From assembly GCA_013176395.1 (NCBI GenBank), contig JABMLP010000017.1, positions 1,178,001 through 1,242,000 on the forward strand: a stretch of DNA of 64,000 nucleotides, read 5' to 3'. Source of the DNA: Venturia oleaginea (taxonomy: Eukaryota > Ascomycota > Dothideomycetes > Venturiales > Venturiaceae). Position 1 is the stretch's first letter; each line of letters begins with the position of its first letter. The position numbers and the translations under genes are program-made. Shown here in pieces: positions 21,281 to 32,209 of this stretch. A model generated the notes under the pieces. It was given only the letters and a program-made list of their open reading frames with translations, had not been told where the DNA came from and did no database searches.

Positions 21281-21656
21281 TTAGCCCCCAAAACTCAGAG
21301 AGGGAGAGGTAGAATATACACAGCACGTTCGATCTTGAATCGCAGCAGCAGCTTTAGAGCAGTCAGCATCGCACTTCTTTCTGACGTTGTTACAAATCGC
21401 TTCCTATGTTACTTTATTAGCCCGGAAGTTCCTGTACTAACTTTTAAGCATAACTTACGATAGATTTGGAGCCAGAGGTGTAACAAGTCCCGCAGATACT
21501 CCTCTTCCCGTGTTTTGGAAGTATCCCTTGTCTGGCTTCTAGAGGTTTTGCGATGGGGAGGCCGGCGTTGGTACTGGGAGGGTTTTGAAGAACTGATCCG
21601 GAGACTTGATGTATGACGGGGAGGATGACTAGGAAGAAATGAAGTGGTCAGAGCAT
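21281..21656 (-). pseudogene. Small cysteine-rich secreted protein, stop at codon 3
   Basis: Two exons, 21459-21656 and 21281-21403, are separated by a 55-nt intron (GTAAGT donor, TAG acceptor). They encode about 106 codons. After ATG CTC comes TGA (21648-21650), and then an uninterrupted frame with a typical signal-peptide core (PLHFFLVILPVIHQVSGS), a basic KHGKRS site that looks like a Kex2-type cleavage site, and a C-terminal domain with seven Cys residues in about 45 positions (ICGTC ... AICNNV ... KKCDADC ... TCC). No other in-frame Met precedes the hydrophobic core. It has the look of a fungal secreted or effector-like protein whose N-terminus has been broken; stop-codon readthrough or an unseen upstream start are alternatives. 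No homologue is recognised. Confidence 0.55.
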
Positions 21657-22340
21657 TTTTGGAGTTGATCTTTAAAGTTGAAATTTGGAGTTGAATTGTG
21701 TGAGTTGCGGTTGAGAGTTAACATATAGTCAAAGAGAATATATATTGGAGGTAAAGCGCCGCTGGTGACGATTATTTATCCGACCTTAATTACTACTGTG
21801 GTATCCGGCGGAATAAAAATAGATTCTCGTAATACACCTCCGCAATTCACCTTTGCTTTCGGTTATCCGGTCAAGTCAATCCTAATTACTTACCGTAGAT
21901 TCCGTGAAAAGTTGTACTCAGCCGTGGACTGATCGCTCGTCTACAACCTTGCACGGAATTTACGGTACAGGGTAATCTGATAAGTACGTGATATGGCAAC
22001 GCTCCAAGGCAAAAACTATCTAATATAAGCCAGTACAGTACGGGAAGACGACATTTCTGCTTAATTTTCGCGCGAGTAGATCGAGAAGGCTAGATTACGC
22101 CCATTTGCTTATTTACTTTTCTTACTTTATATGTTACGGATACCGTCACGTGGACATGTATTCAATGGTATTCGGTTGTATTTGACTGCATTCATATGCA
22201 TTCAAATACGCCATCAGTCTGTTTCTTTATGATTGGTTGAATGTCACACAGGATCCATAGGGATCACATGTTGGCACCATGAGCGATCCATAGGGATCAC
22301 GTGTTGGCGCAACGCTCAGGTCATGAGCCATGAGTGAGCC
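21657..22340. other. AT-rich flank of the Mutator-like element
   Basis: No coding is seen. GATCCATAGGGATCAC plus GTTGGC occurs twice, at 22252 and 22285 (33-bp period), just outside the inverted duplication. Repeated GTATTC/GCATTC words are at 22160-22210. These may be remains of the transposon terminus. Confidence 0.4.
22252..22310 (+). repeat. 33-bp direct repeat next to the Mutator-like element
   Basis: Two near-identical copies of GATCCATAGGGATCAC followed by (A/G)TGTTGGC(A/G). The unit is itself partly palindromic (GATCC...GGATC). Confidence 0.75.
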
Positions 22341-22726
22341 TCATCTTAGTATTATCACTGACCGCGGCAAAGGCCTTGATCCAGCCATCAAAAAGTACTT
22401 CCCTACGCCAATTGCTCATCACTACTTCTGCACACAGCATCTTGCAATGAATATACGAAAACATCACGGTCAAGACATCGAAATGATCTTCCGCCGCGCT
22501 ATTCAAGCTCCTACAGTAGCTGCCCATCACGCCCTTATTGAACAGATTCGTGAGTTGAGTCCTGCTGCAGTTATTACCACAGAGAACATTGGCAATAAGG
22601 ACAGATACTGTAAAGCCTACGCGCCACTTGACTCTTACCCTCGCTATGGTCATACAACTTCCAACATTGGCGAGTCAATGAATGCACGATTTCTTGAGGA
22701 ACGCAAGTTATCACCTCTATATATGC
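22341..22726 (+). repeat. Inverted-duplication arm A (386 bp)
   Basis: It reads the transposase middle part in plus sense, from the Asp-containing segment SIITDRGKG to SPLYM. By eye it is identical over 386 bp to the reverse complement of 22888-23273: both strands give the same peptides in the two arms. No mismatch was noticed. Confidence 0.88.
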
Positions 22727-24102
22727 GCTGGAGGTATACGCAACCATCTTACGGCCAATCTCGTAGCGGTCAAATTGATGCTCGGTAGCGTATTTTGTAA
22801 GATATTGGTCATAGATGACTTCCTCCCCGTGGTTGAAGATTGCGCGTGTATGTACTAACTGCATCTGCTTGGTCCATATAGCCTCAAGCATATATAGAGG
22901 TGATAACTTGCGTTCCTCAAGAAATCGTGCATTCATTGACTCGCCAATGTTGGAAGTTGTATGACCATAGCGAGGGTAAGAGTCAAGTGGCGCGTAGGCT
23001 TTACAGTATCTGTCCTTATTGCCAATGTTCTCTGTGGTAATAACTGCAGCAGGACTCAACTCACGAATCTGTTCAATAAGGGCGTGATGGGCAGCTACTG
23101 TAGGAGCTTGAATAGCGCGGCGGAAGATCATTTCGATGTCTTGACCGTGATGTTTTCGTATATTCATTGCAAGATGCTGTGTGCAGAAGTAGTGATGAGC
23201 AATTGGCGTAGGGAAGTACTTTTTGATGGCTGGATCAAGGCCTTTGCCGCGGTCAGTGATAATACTAAGATGAAAATCATCATCTTCTTCTTCCGGGTCA
23301 TCTTCCCGAGGCTCCTGAAGGTATCTTCCAATAAGATTGATTTGTAGGAGCTGAAAGAACCAACTCCACCACTCTGATGACTCCGTTGGCACGATTGCCC
23401 AGGCCAGAATCAGTGTATTCTCGTTGGCATCAAGAGTTGTCGCAAAAAGTAGAATACCATCATACTCAGAGGAGCAATGAGCACCATCAAAGACTAGTAG
23501 CTTCCTATTGAACTGCCAGGCTACCACCATTACTGAAGGAAGAAATGCAGCCGCCTGGAACACACCTTCCTTGCTCTTCTTGACACGCGTGAATGCGCCA
23601 TCATATTCTGACCCGGGCGTAGTAATCTGAGTAGAGATCTCGTCGGTAATAAGGCTAGTAAGTAGATGCCCATGTTGTTTTAGGAACCTAACCATAGGTA
23701 GAATCAAGCGAAACTGCTCCTTGCCGTCGCCATCAAGCTTGAGTGTAATGGCATGCTTGACTCTCCAGGCCGTATTGTACGTGATGTGGGTCCTGGTAGC
23801 CATACGGGCATTAGTCTTGATATGTTTCGGCTTGATTGTGCGATCGTTGGCAACCAGGGTATAGCTCTTTCGGGCCTGGTAACGGGCGCCTTTTGGAGTC
23901 TTCCAATTGTCGTGGACTGAGGTAGGGCAGTTGTGAGGAACGAGATTACGGAGGACTGGATAGGTAGCGCCTTTGATGAAGGCAATACGAGCCTAGAGAG
24001 GTTAGTAATATATAGTATAACTTATATGTTAATGCAATATATCGAGATATATGTGTATTTTGTGTTGAACAGTGGCATGCCAGTCCTTGATACCTCAGGC
24101 AT
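22574..24102 (-). pseudogene. MULE transposase, 3' end replaced by inverted copy
   Basis: Exon 1 (24094-24102, M-P-E) and exon 2 (from 23992 down) are joined by a 101-nt intron with a TACTAAC branch and CTCTCTAG acceptor. The protein starts MPEARIAFIKGATYPV and shows the MULE-type DDE transposase domain: LLVFDGAHCSSEYDG (first Asp), LSIITDRGKGLDPAI (second Asp), the C-x-x-H pair in HHYFCTQHLAMN, and ESMNARFLEERKLSP (Glu). Coding is intact until MVAYTSS near 22730. Beyond that the frame reads the inverted copy antisense and stops at 22574, so about 50 terminal residues are nonsense and the SWIM-type C-terminal part usual in this family is absent. The protein is unlikely to be active. Confidence 0.8.
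22888..23273 (-). repeat. Inverted-duplication arm B (386 bp), native copy
   Basis: This is the original transposase segment in the minus-strand gene. A 161-bp spacer (22727-22887), also native transposase sequence, separates it from arm A. A transcript through both arms would fold into a 386-bp hairpin. Confidence 0.88.
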
Positions 24103-24528
24103 AGTGCACGTGATAGATGCCAAGGAATGCATTGACATGCATATATATGCATGCAGATGCAACGGTGTACTTAACCTCTGCAGTCAATACAGTCAAGTCA
24201 CAGGGTGACACTCGTTCTGTTCATCGGCTCCTATCGTTAAGTTCGTGTTGAATCTACTTCCGAATAACTCTGTTTTGCTCGTTCAGCGTAACAATATCAG
24301 ACTGTGAGAATATTACGAGGTACTAACGGGTCCAGCCTGTACGTATCAAAGATGATATATATATCCGGGACCCCCCCGAACTTGATATCAAATCACCGTC
24401 GTCAACTTTAACTTTCCGCACCTGATTCTAAACCACTGTCCTCAACTTCAACTTCAACCGATCTCAACCTCCAAACTCCAACAACAAGTAAAGAGTTCAA
24501 CTCTATAATCTCGATTCCGCTAACAAAG
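24103..24528. other. Intergenic, transposon flank
   Basis: Palindromic GCATGC/ATATAT words at about 24125-24160 may belong to the transposon end. A CT/AAC-rich segment at 24410-24510 resembles a fungal leader before the small secreted-protein frame. Confidence 0.4.
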
Positions 24529-24840
24529 TTGGTCACAGTGAAGCTCCTCATACCAACTCTAGCCATTCTCGGCCTCTTCGCGCCCGCCTCCTATGCTATC
24601 ATCTGGAACTGTGTTGCAAGCACTACCCCTTCAATCGATTCGGCATACGACAAGTCCTTTAGAGATTTTAGCAATAGAAACTGCGGAGCAGGCAAAGGTG
24701 TTTTTGCATACTACCCTACACCTACGTGCCGCATCGCATCCGATTCTCAACCTGCGTATTTTACCAAAGTATTCCATCCTACCCTTAGCGCCCCTGGACG
24801 CATTGGGATTGCGGTCCGCGTCTCTTATTCATGCAGTTAA
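24529..24840 (+). pseudogene. Small secreted-protein frame lacking an ATG (starts TTG)
   Basis: An open frame of 104 codons begins TTG GTC ACA GTG and then encodes a textbook signal peptide (VKLLIPTLAILGLFAPASYA) and an 80-residue mature part with four Cys (WNC, RNCGAG, PTCRI, YSCS). No ATG lies upstream in frame before a stop. If the TTG was once ATG, the product is a normal secreted protein. The preceding 100 bp are CT/CAAC-rich like fungal 5' leaders, which favours a real gene with a lost start over a chance frame. A non-AUG start is possible. I do not recognise the family. Confidence 0.5.
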
Positions 24841-24888
24841 TATGGATAGGAGAGCAAAAGTGGCGAATGGCATCCGATGCGGAGAGTA

Positions 24889-24912
24889 GGGGGGGGGGGG
24901 GGGGGGGGGGGG
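24889..24912 (+). repeat. Poly-G tract
   Basis: 24 consecutive G lie directly after the small secreted-protein frame. The true length is likely uncertain in the assembly. Confidence 0.9.
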
Positions 24913-25063
24913 AGGTCAAGGGTATGGAATTATTTTGCGAGATTGTAATGGCGGTGGAGCTTCCGGTGGACCTTCGAGAGAGCGAGAAAGAGGATTCCTG
25001 TAATGATTATATTATCTAAATCATTTCGGGGGATGATCCATGCCTTGTTGAGCCCTCTGAACG

Positions 25064-25790
25064 CTACCCAATGACGAGGAGATTGCCATACCAGATGTCG
25101 TCCCGAGGCTTGGAGGCTTCAACCTTCAATTTCTGAACGTACTCCACCAAGAAGACTTCCTTGGGCTGTGTTAGTACTTCCAATGTTTCGCGGCCATGTT
25201 CCTCAACGAACTGGACTTCCAAATCAACGCCCTTGAGAGCCTGGAATGGACTGAGCAAAGACTGGAGACGTTTTTAGTTTGGTTCGGAATTCATCTGTTT
25301 CAAGTATGCTGGTCTTATCTTGATCTAAAGGGTGACCTTTTTTCAAGAATCGGCAAGTATTCATGGCGCTAAGGAGATAACGCACATTGGTACAGTCCAT
25401 TTTCCCAGTAACATTTGTCGGTGGTGTTATAGTAACATTTTTCGATGCTGTCCCGACGAACTGAACCGCTGCAGATTGCGATGTTGACGTGGCGAACATG
25501 TGTGAGCCAATCTGGGAGTCCCTCGTGTTTGAGTTGGTTCAGATAGTCCTCCAGCTTTGCGATATGCGATACGCTTTGTATTAGACGCCCGCCAAGTACA
25601 ATTGAGGCCTCTGATGTTATGTAGCTTCCTCGCCGATACGTTTGCTGCCACACATGAGCATGCGGAGGTCACGTCCAGGCGTTGTGTCCAGAGGTCCTCT
25701 TCCTCCCTCTGTACTGTAACACTGTGACTATTTGGTAGAAGGTATTTGAAAATCTCGAGTCGCATTTCAGCTGGTATGGTGTTGAGGGTC
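25064..25790 (-). pseudogene. F-box-like (2EXR-type) fungal protein, multiply frameshifted
   Basis: Minus-strand pieces in different frames follow each other as one degraded gene. It starts with IPAEMRLEIFKYLLPNS, the LP-x-E-I/MR-x-x-I-x-x-x-LLP start of 2EXR/F-box-like proteins. A second frame continues with HVWQQTYRRGSYITSEASIV, where relatives have a 'C-k-q-i-x-x-E-a-x-x-i-l-Y-s-e' segment, then LPDWLTHVRHVNI. A third carries AMNTCRFLKKG, and a fourth ALKGVDLEVQFVEEHG. At least three frame changes are needed and none falls at clear splice sites, so I call a pseudogene. The function of intact relatives is unknown. Confidence 0.6.
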
Positions 25791-26450
25791 GGCGGTGATT
25801 ATCGTGGGCTCAGACTAAGCGAAAACTCAACACCTTAGCCGTTATTATTACCAACTAATTTAAAAGAAAAGAGAGAGAGGGAGAGATATCCGGAGAAAGA
25901 AGTTCTGTCGATTCCTAAGTTTCTCTCACTCTCACTTAATTAAATTCAGACTCGTAAACGCTCCGCGCTCAATTCGGTCCGTTCACATCAAGATCATACA
26001 AAGACCGACGGACTATTTTTACCATCGATAGCTAGCCGCGCTTTCTTTGTTGGAGGCTCCATCTCAAATATGTTTTCTTAGATGGGTAAGTGAAAGGTGT
26101 TGGCGGAAGTGGTGGAAGCCCTGAGAGTTTGGTCCCTCTATCCCAATCTTCATAACAGGGTCATGTCAGGCGGCCGAGCCTTGAGGAGCTTGTATAACCC
26201 CTATTAAGCACTATCGACACGAGAGAGCATACGAGTCCCTCCACATACCATACCATGTGCTGGAGACGTGTTCGTATACACACTCAACCAACATCATCGG
26301 CGAAGAAATATTTCTGAATTTCCATAACACTCAGTCGCAGCCAAGTTATCCCAGACTATCAAGTTCGACGCCAGGTCAAGCTGTGCACAAATCAGTCGCC
26401 TGTACCATGGTCGTTGATAACACATAAAGTTCATAACACGAAAAGCTGCC
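25791..26450. other. Intergenic, no gene seen
   Basis: This spans from the pseudogene start to the 3' end of the seven-helix gene. A GA-rich stretch is at 25866-25890. Confidence 0.5.
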
Positions 26451-27728
26451 TCAGACCGTCTCATAGATTTCCTCCTCTCTCGACCGAGGGTACACTTTTT
26501 CCATCTCTCTTTCCCTCGGTTCGTGATACCGTATACCATGATGACTTGGTTCATACGATTTGTCTTCTCCTCCAAGACCCAACCCAAAACTGCTGACGCC
26601 GTCCATATCCTCATCTCGAACAGTCTCACCGCCTACAGAGTGAAATTGCTTGTCTCCAGGACTCGGGGGCGAATTGCTGACAGCCGTGACGGAAGACACG
26701 TTGGACTCAAGAGAGAGTGGCGTGAGGGAGGCGGTCGAATCTTGTTTGGCAATCTTGATGATGAGCTTGGTCATGGAGAGCTCGATCTTCAACTTCGTGA
26801 TGTATGTTACTGGAAGGAACGGTACAAAAAGGATGCGGCCCGGCAGGAAGGTCATTGCGAAGAGGAAGAGCTGGTGGTCTTATTAGCTTCTTAATGAACC
26901 ACAGGGAAAGGATGTAGACGTACATCCATCAGCACAGACACAACGATGATGCCCATGTTGAAATTGGCAAGTTTCTCATACTTCTTCAGGCCGTTGCGGA
27001 TGAGATTTTCCTTGACTTCTGAGATGAAATAGACGTTGAGAACGCAATCCGTCAAGAGGATGATGACTTTGGCAGCCTTGACATATGCTTCGCCACCATT
27101 CGTGACTCTGGCCAATATGTTAGCAATGTCTATGTTACTCGGGAGCGGGGATACGAACGCAGTGGATACTCCCATGACGGCTGGAATGAATGCACCCATC
27201 ACGGAGATGTTAACGAGCGTAATCAAAACGGCCACACCAATCCGAACCCGGTGAACAATTTCTTGTGAAGTAGAGATGATGGCGATTCGATTAATGATGA
27301 TCTGAAATTGTCAGCGAGTCTGGCGAAATGAGGCTGGGATGTCCATACCTGAAGGATAAAATGAACTTGGACAACCCAGAGCAAGACTGCGTTTCTTGAT
27401 TAGAGCATGGTAAGCTATCAATTGCGGTGGGCTTACGGGTAAGGAACAAGCTGACAACACTGTATCCACATTAGCTATTTGAAAGGTCAAGATTGGGGTC
27501 ATGAACCTACGAAACATGGATATAGTCATGCAGGACCAACCATGCTCCCACTGACATGGCCACACATGAAATGATCACGCCGTATACCATCCAGGTGAAC
27601 ATATTCCTTGCTGGGTTCTTGGCCCTTGACATGAGTTTGTACGCATCCCAAGCAGTAAGATAGCCAAATCCAATGACATATCCAAGGCATAAGGAACCAA
27701 GCACGGAATGAAGATTGGCGCTGCCCAT
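26451..27728 (-). CDS. Seven-helix integral membrane protein of unknown function
   Basis: Five exons, 27511-27728, 27437-27459, 27349-27386, 26924-27301 and 26451-26870, join in frame to 358 residues. About seven hydrophobic helices span residues 8-240: SVLGSLCLGYVIGFGYLTAW, MVYGVIISCVAMSVGAWLVL, SLFLTLLLWVVQVHFILQII, RIGVAVLITLVNISVMGAFI, AAKVIILLTDCVLNVYFI, NFNMGIIVVSVLMDLFLFAM and FVPFLPVTYI. The last 110 residues are polar, with Ser- and Glu/Arg-rich stretches typical of a cytoplasmic tail. Exons 2 and 3 are only 23 and 38 nt. The layout resembles uncharacterised fungal seven-helix proteins, not PTH11 (the WDRHIW and FQC landmarks are missing). No function is claimed. Confidence 0.75.
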
Positions 27729-28749
27729 GATGAAAAAAGGTTGAGAGTAACCGAAGAGAGGAGGATGAAAGTGAATGGACGTGGAGAAGCGTACGGTATA
27801 GCTGATTGAGGTCACCTCTGACTCGGTCCTCGCGGATCTTATACTCGACTATCTGTTGTCAGCCATGGCTGCAATTGCTGTTATTTAAAAGAACAACATG
27901 CAGAACCCTATCCTCCGCCGTACGCCAGCATCCAGCTTGGTCAATTCGCTTACCCCTGGCATAAGCGTTAACGCGTGCTATTGCCGGTGTCTAGGTGCCT
28001 GGAGAGCGCAACACGCCTTGCAGTGTAAACATTCCGATGTTAGCAGTTTTAGGACGGGCTGTAGATTCTACTGCGGCCGTTGCAGACCACAATCCTAGAA
28101 GACTTTCATGATGGGATGATTCCGAAAGGACGTCGATCTCTGTTCCAGACGTCGGCGTGACGGAAAGGTACGGAGAGGGTGTTGTTGTTGATTGTTGTTG
28201 ATGGGAGAACGGTCTCGGCTAGTCAATGACCGTGGTAGTTGCTTTCCCCCCGGTACTGGCAATGTCCCCGTCAACATGTGAGCTTTGTCTCCATACGGCA
28301 AGATCCTTAGCGATCTCGTTTGCCTTGGGGGCCCACCCGGACGGATCAGCCGCTTACCAGTGAAGAGGGCCTGTTCTCGAGCTGGACCTCCCTAAAATCT
28401 AGGCTCTACGGGAGAACCGCGGCAATGCGGGGAGAAGGTACATATTCCCAGAACAGAAACGTCGTTGAGTTTAAGGAGATAGTCACAACGGCTTCATCGA
28501 CACTCACAGCGGCTCCATCGATACTCACAGCGGCTTCATCGATACATATCCGCTTCCACTTCGAACTAACCAGAGTTGGAATCGGAAAGTTTGGAAATAT
28601 GCTATCAAAGCATGGGAAATTTGCTGAGACGACGAGAACAAGTTATTTGGAAAAGACAAAAATACAGTAACTATTTGACTATCCCAGCGACGAGAACAAA
28701 CTCTCGAGGTATCATATCAAGTGCCAGATGCGTAAACCACCATCTTTTC
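27729..28749. other. Intergenic, no gene seen
   Basis: A 21-bp direct repeat (CACAGCGGCTTCATCGATACT type) occurs three times at about 28484-28546. Other frames look random. Confidence 0.5.
28484..28546 (+). repeat. 21-bp tandem repeat, three copies
   Basis: Copies start at 28484, 28505 and 28526 and differ at a few positions. Confidence 0.75.
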
Positions 28750-30715
28750 TCATGCCACACCCCCGATATCCTTTTCCATCCCAGCTAACGAACCCAGTAC
28801 ATCAACCCACTCCTTGGGCTTCACTCGCCCACCCTTCAGCCCATCCCTTAGCCACTCTTCACTCTCGTACCCAAAGGAGATCAAGTGCTCCTCAGCACCC
28901 CACTCGGCCATTCCCATCAGCCCAACCGGGAATTCCCCATTCCCCTGAACGGGATCAACGTACCCAACAGGCACACTAATACTGGGGCACCCTGTGAAGT
29001 TGGCAAGCCAGACATATTCCATATTGCGAATGGACTGGTTTCCATTGCTGCAGCGGTACTTTGCATCTTTCTTGTGGATCGGCCATCCAGCATTGGGTGT
29101 TGTTGGTGTTACGATGATAAGGCCTGGATGCGTCTTGAACAGGTGGGCGAGGTGTTCCATTACCATCGTTCGCAAACGCTGCGCAGCCAGGAAGTCAGTG
29201 ACACTGGCCGAGCGACCAACCGTGATGAGAATCCTGTTTGGAGGAGTCAATTTTTTGATCTCTGCTTTTGTCAACGTCACGTTCGCTTCGTTGAGAATAG
29301 TGAGGGCGTGGGCCATTTGTGCTTCCTTGATGTGAGGAATGGTAATGCTGACCAATTCGTAACCCAGTTTCGTGGTGTAGTAGTCTATTGCATCCTGGCA
29401 TTTTTTCTTCACCTCGGGATCAGCGCGCTCGAACCAATCTCTGTAGATTCCAATGCGTCTGGGGCTTTCGAGTTGACTCTTGCTTGGGATCGGAAACTGT
29501 CTGCTGAGAGCGCACTTCGGATCTGGTTGAGCCATGACTCGCCATGCAACCTCTAGATCAAGCATAGTCGCAGCCATGGGCCCTGCGACCCCAGTACTTC
29601 GTGCAGGAGTCTTGTAAGGACGTGTAGAAACCCAGCCATGAGTTGTTTTCAGGCCATATATGCCGCACCACGAGGCCGGCAGCCGGATCGAGCCGCCGCC
29701 ATCACAGCCAAGCGCAAAGGGAATTATGCCTGCTGCCACTGCGCTGGCACTTCCGCCTGAAGATCCTCCTGAATAGTATGACAGATTGTAAGGATTGATG
29801 GGAGTTCCGTGATTAGGGTTGTTATTGCTTGTATCCATCCCGATTTCTGTTCTTCGTCAGATATGTGATGTTCTCTATGTTCTTTGGACCTATCTCGAAT
29901 CTATCCAATTCATTATACTCACCATGCATACTGGTCTTGCCCATGAGTATCGCACCAGCCTCTTCCCACTTCAGAACACACCAACTTGTGCTGTCCGATG
30001 GATTATTCCAATTCATAGTCGATCCCATATTTTTCTTGAAGTATCCTTTGATATCAGCCTCATCCTTTGCTCCCATAGGCACACCATCCAATATTCCCAA
30101 AGTTAAGCCAGCCTTCCATCTCTTGGTAGATTCTGCGGCTGCAGTCCTGATCAGCTCTAGATTGGAGTCCAGCCATGCCTTGGAGTGATGGGTAGAATTC
30201 CCCTCGTTGCGAAGGATGAATGGGAGGAGAGCTTCAATCACTTCGGTAGGGGTCGTCTTGCCAGATTTGTATGCTTTATGGTAGTCGGCAATTGAGTGGA
30301 AAGCCCATGCCTCAGGAGACGGCGTAAGTTGTAATTGAGCTGGATCAGTGTAGGAGACACTATGGCATTGAACTCTCGGTCTGAGAGGAATCACGATAGG
30401 ATCATATGTCGCATCGACGTCTTTAATGCCTTCAGTATATCGCAATTTGGACCAGCCAACGTTTCTGTAGAACAAAGATGGGAGACCGGGTATGAGAGGT
30501 AGTAGAGCTGAGCCGGCCTTGACGACTGCACCTCGCAAAACAGGATTTTTGGGACTCTTCGATGGCGTGTAAGGATAAACATGTGGTTTTGCTTCCGGGT
30601 ATCCATGGAAATCCAGGGCATTGAGTTCTTCAGGTCCTTCAAAGGAAAATGGGCGCTCTGGGCGCTCCATTGTTGCTGTTCCCGTGAAGGTGAATTGTTG
30701 CTGTTGTTGCGGCAT
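28750..30715 (-). CDS. Amidase (amidase-signature family)
   Basis: Exon 1 is 29923-30715 and exon 2 is 28750-29846, joined in frame (GTGAGT donor, CAG acceptor) to about 629 residues. The protein hydrolyses a carboxamide; the substrate is not predictable. The amidase-signature Ser-cisSer-Lys triad is visible: the Lys in [17 protein letters not shown], and the two Ser in [18 protein letters not shown], followed by [21 protein letters not shown]. The intron falls inside [18 protein letters not shown], a conserved stretch just before the signature. The N-terminal 130 residues before the catalytic core start with a Gln-rich run; a second Met (MERPERPF) 15 codons on could also serve as start. No signal peptide is seen, so a cytosolic location is likely. 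Confidence 0.9.
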
Positions 30716-32209
30716 TGTTGATATTGTTTGTTCATACAGAACTCAAAGTGCAGGATAATGCTCGTAGTCTGAAGGATCAAATTTCTCAAGGACTAGAGAG
30801 GCCTACACGACGTATATGAAATGCGCAACAGCGCATCATGATATATTAATCGTCCGAGAGGCATTGTATGTGGAACTGAAACACGTGAAGCTTACTGATT
30901 CGGGCAGGTCAGAGATACTGGTATCAGTGGTATTTGGAAGAGATGTTGGTGTTCTTGCACGGGTGATGGTGATTTGGACATGTAGATTGTAAACGGTTCG
31001 CAAGGTGGTCAAGGATGACGATGACAAAGAATGTGTCGCGCTTAGATTACCTCATTCGGACGAATGATGCATGGGTACTCATATGAAGAACGAATAAAGT
31101 GAGGCCAGATTCTTCCTCGTCTTCTACCACCGATGTTCAATTACCTAGCAACAACTGCTGGTTCGCTCAAGGCTCATTTATGCATCACCTCGCCTCGATA
31201 TCACAGCTGCATCCCGAAACAGTCTCTCTCAATCTCAGACGAATGCCGATGACTTTCTGGTTATCTAAATTTGTGAAATCTATCAACAAATTATCTATAT
31301 CCATTTCAGATTGGTCGTGGTGAACAGGTCATTCAACAGTCCGCGGCGGCGACGAGTGGATCAAGGCCGAGTAGGCGGGAGGGCTTTAATTAGATATCCG
31401 CCTTATAGCCCGGGGTACTAGACGGGAGTCCCTCGCTTTAGTTAAATTCCTATATAATTTCCCTAATTAGGAAGTAGAAGACTACTTGAGGTTCCGTAAT
31501 TATCTTCGTACCCCTTTTCTATCTCCGGCTTTCTTCCGTAGCCCTATCCAAACCCTACTTCCGCCCTCTCGTTCAACGGGAGAACGAGTATATCGAGGCT
31601 GGGAGAGCTCGTCGGCGGTGGAAGCTAAGTTTGCAAACTGTCTGGCATCCGGCGAGTCTCGGCGGTCAATGTTAGGCGGGCGGTTGAATGGCCCGGTGGT
31701 GACCAACATTGGCTAGCTTCAGCATTCAGCGAGGAAAGATATGAATCGAGAGCCCAGCGCGAATACTATGCTACGGCCTTGTCAACCAAAACTGACAACA
31801 CTTCAACTGAGGAACACTCTGGTGTGCTAACTGTGGCTGGCGAACAGATACATCTTTCATCTTAGTTCCTTGGCGATCGCAACAATGCCTCAAGGAGAGT
31901 TCTGGTCCGACTGCCTTTCATCAATGCGCCGCATTTCATGCCTCTTGTCGAGGTAATACTTCACCCAGGTACGACTACTCAATGGCTATAGCTATAGCTA
32001 TGCTGTGAAGCTAGCCTCCACCTATACTCAGTCAACCCGAACTCGGATAGCGGAAGCCATGGCATCCGATGAATCCACGGAACCCCACGTGATAAGGAAG
32101 ACGACTGACACAAAGTCATCACAGCCTCGCAGAGCAAGAACCAGCCCAACCACAAGTACATTGGAGCACAGCAACTACATATATTTTCTTCACAAAATCC
32201 ACCAACAAA
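30716..32209. other. Intergenic, 1.5 kb, no gene seen
   Basis: AT-rich sequence at 31380-31500 is followed by a GC-rich stretch with the hairpin CTCTCGTTCAACGGGAGAACGAG-like symmetry near 31570. CTATAG repeats are at 31985-32000. No protein features are seen. Confidence 0.45.

Larger units (their letters stand above)
22341..24102 (-). mobile_element. Mutator-like (MULE) transposon remnant with inverted duplication
   Basis: The minus-strand transposase frame runs from 24102 towards 22727. Its middle portion (22888-23273) is repeated in opposite orientation at 22341-22726. The native gene end is therefore missing and replaced by an inverted copy of its own middle. Terminal inverted repeats were not found with confidence. 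Confidence 0.8.

Noticed and set aside
22330..22788. Plus-strand transposase-like frame as a separate gene
   Set aside because: It is the inverted copy of the minus-strand transposase segment, lacking N- and C-terminal parts, and is listed as arm A.
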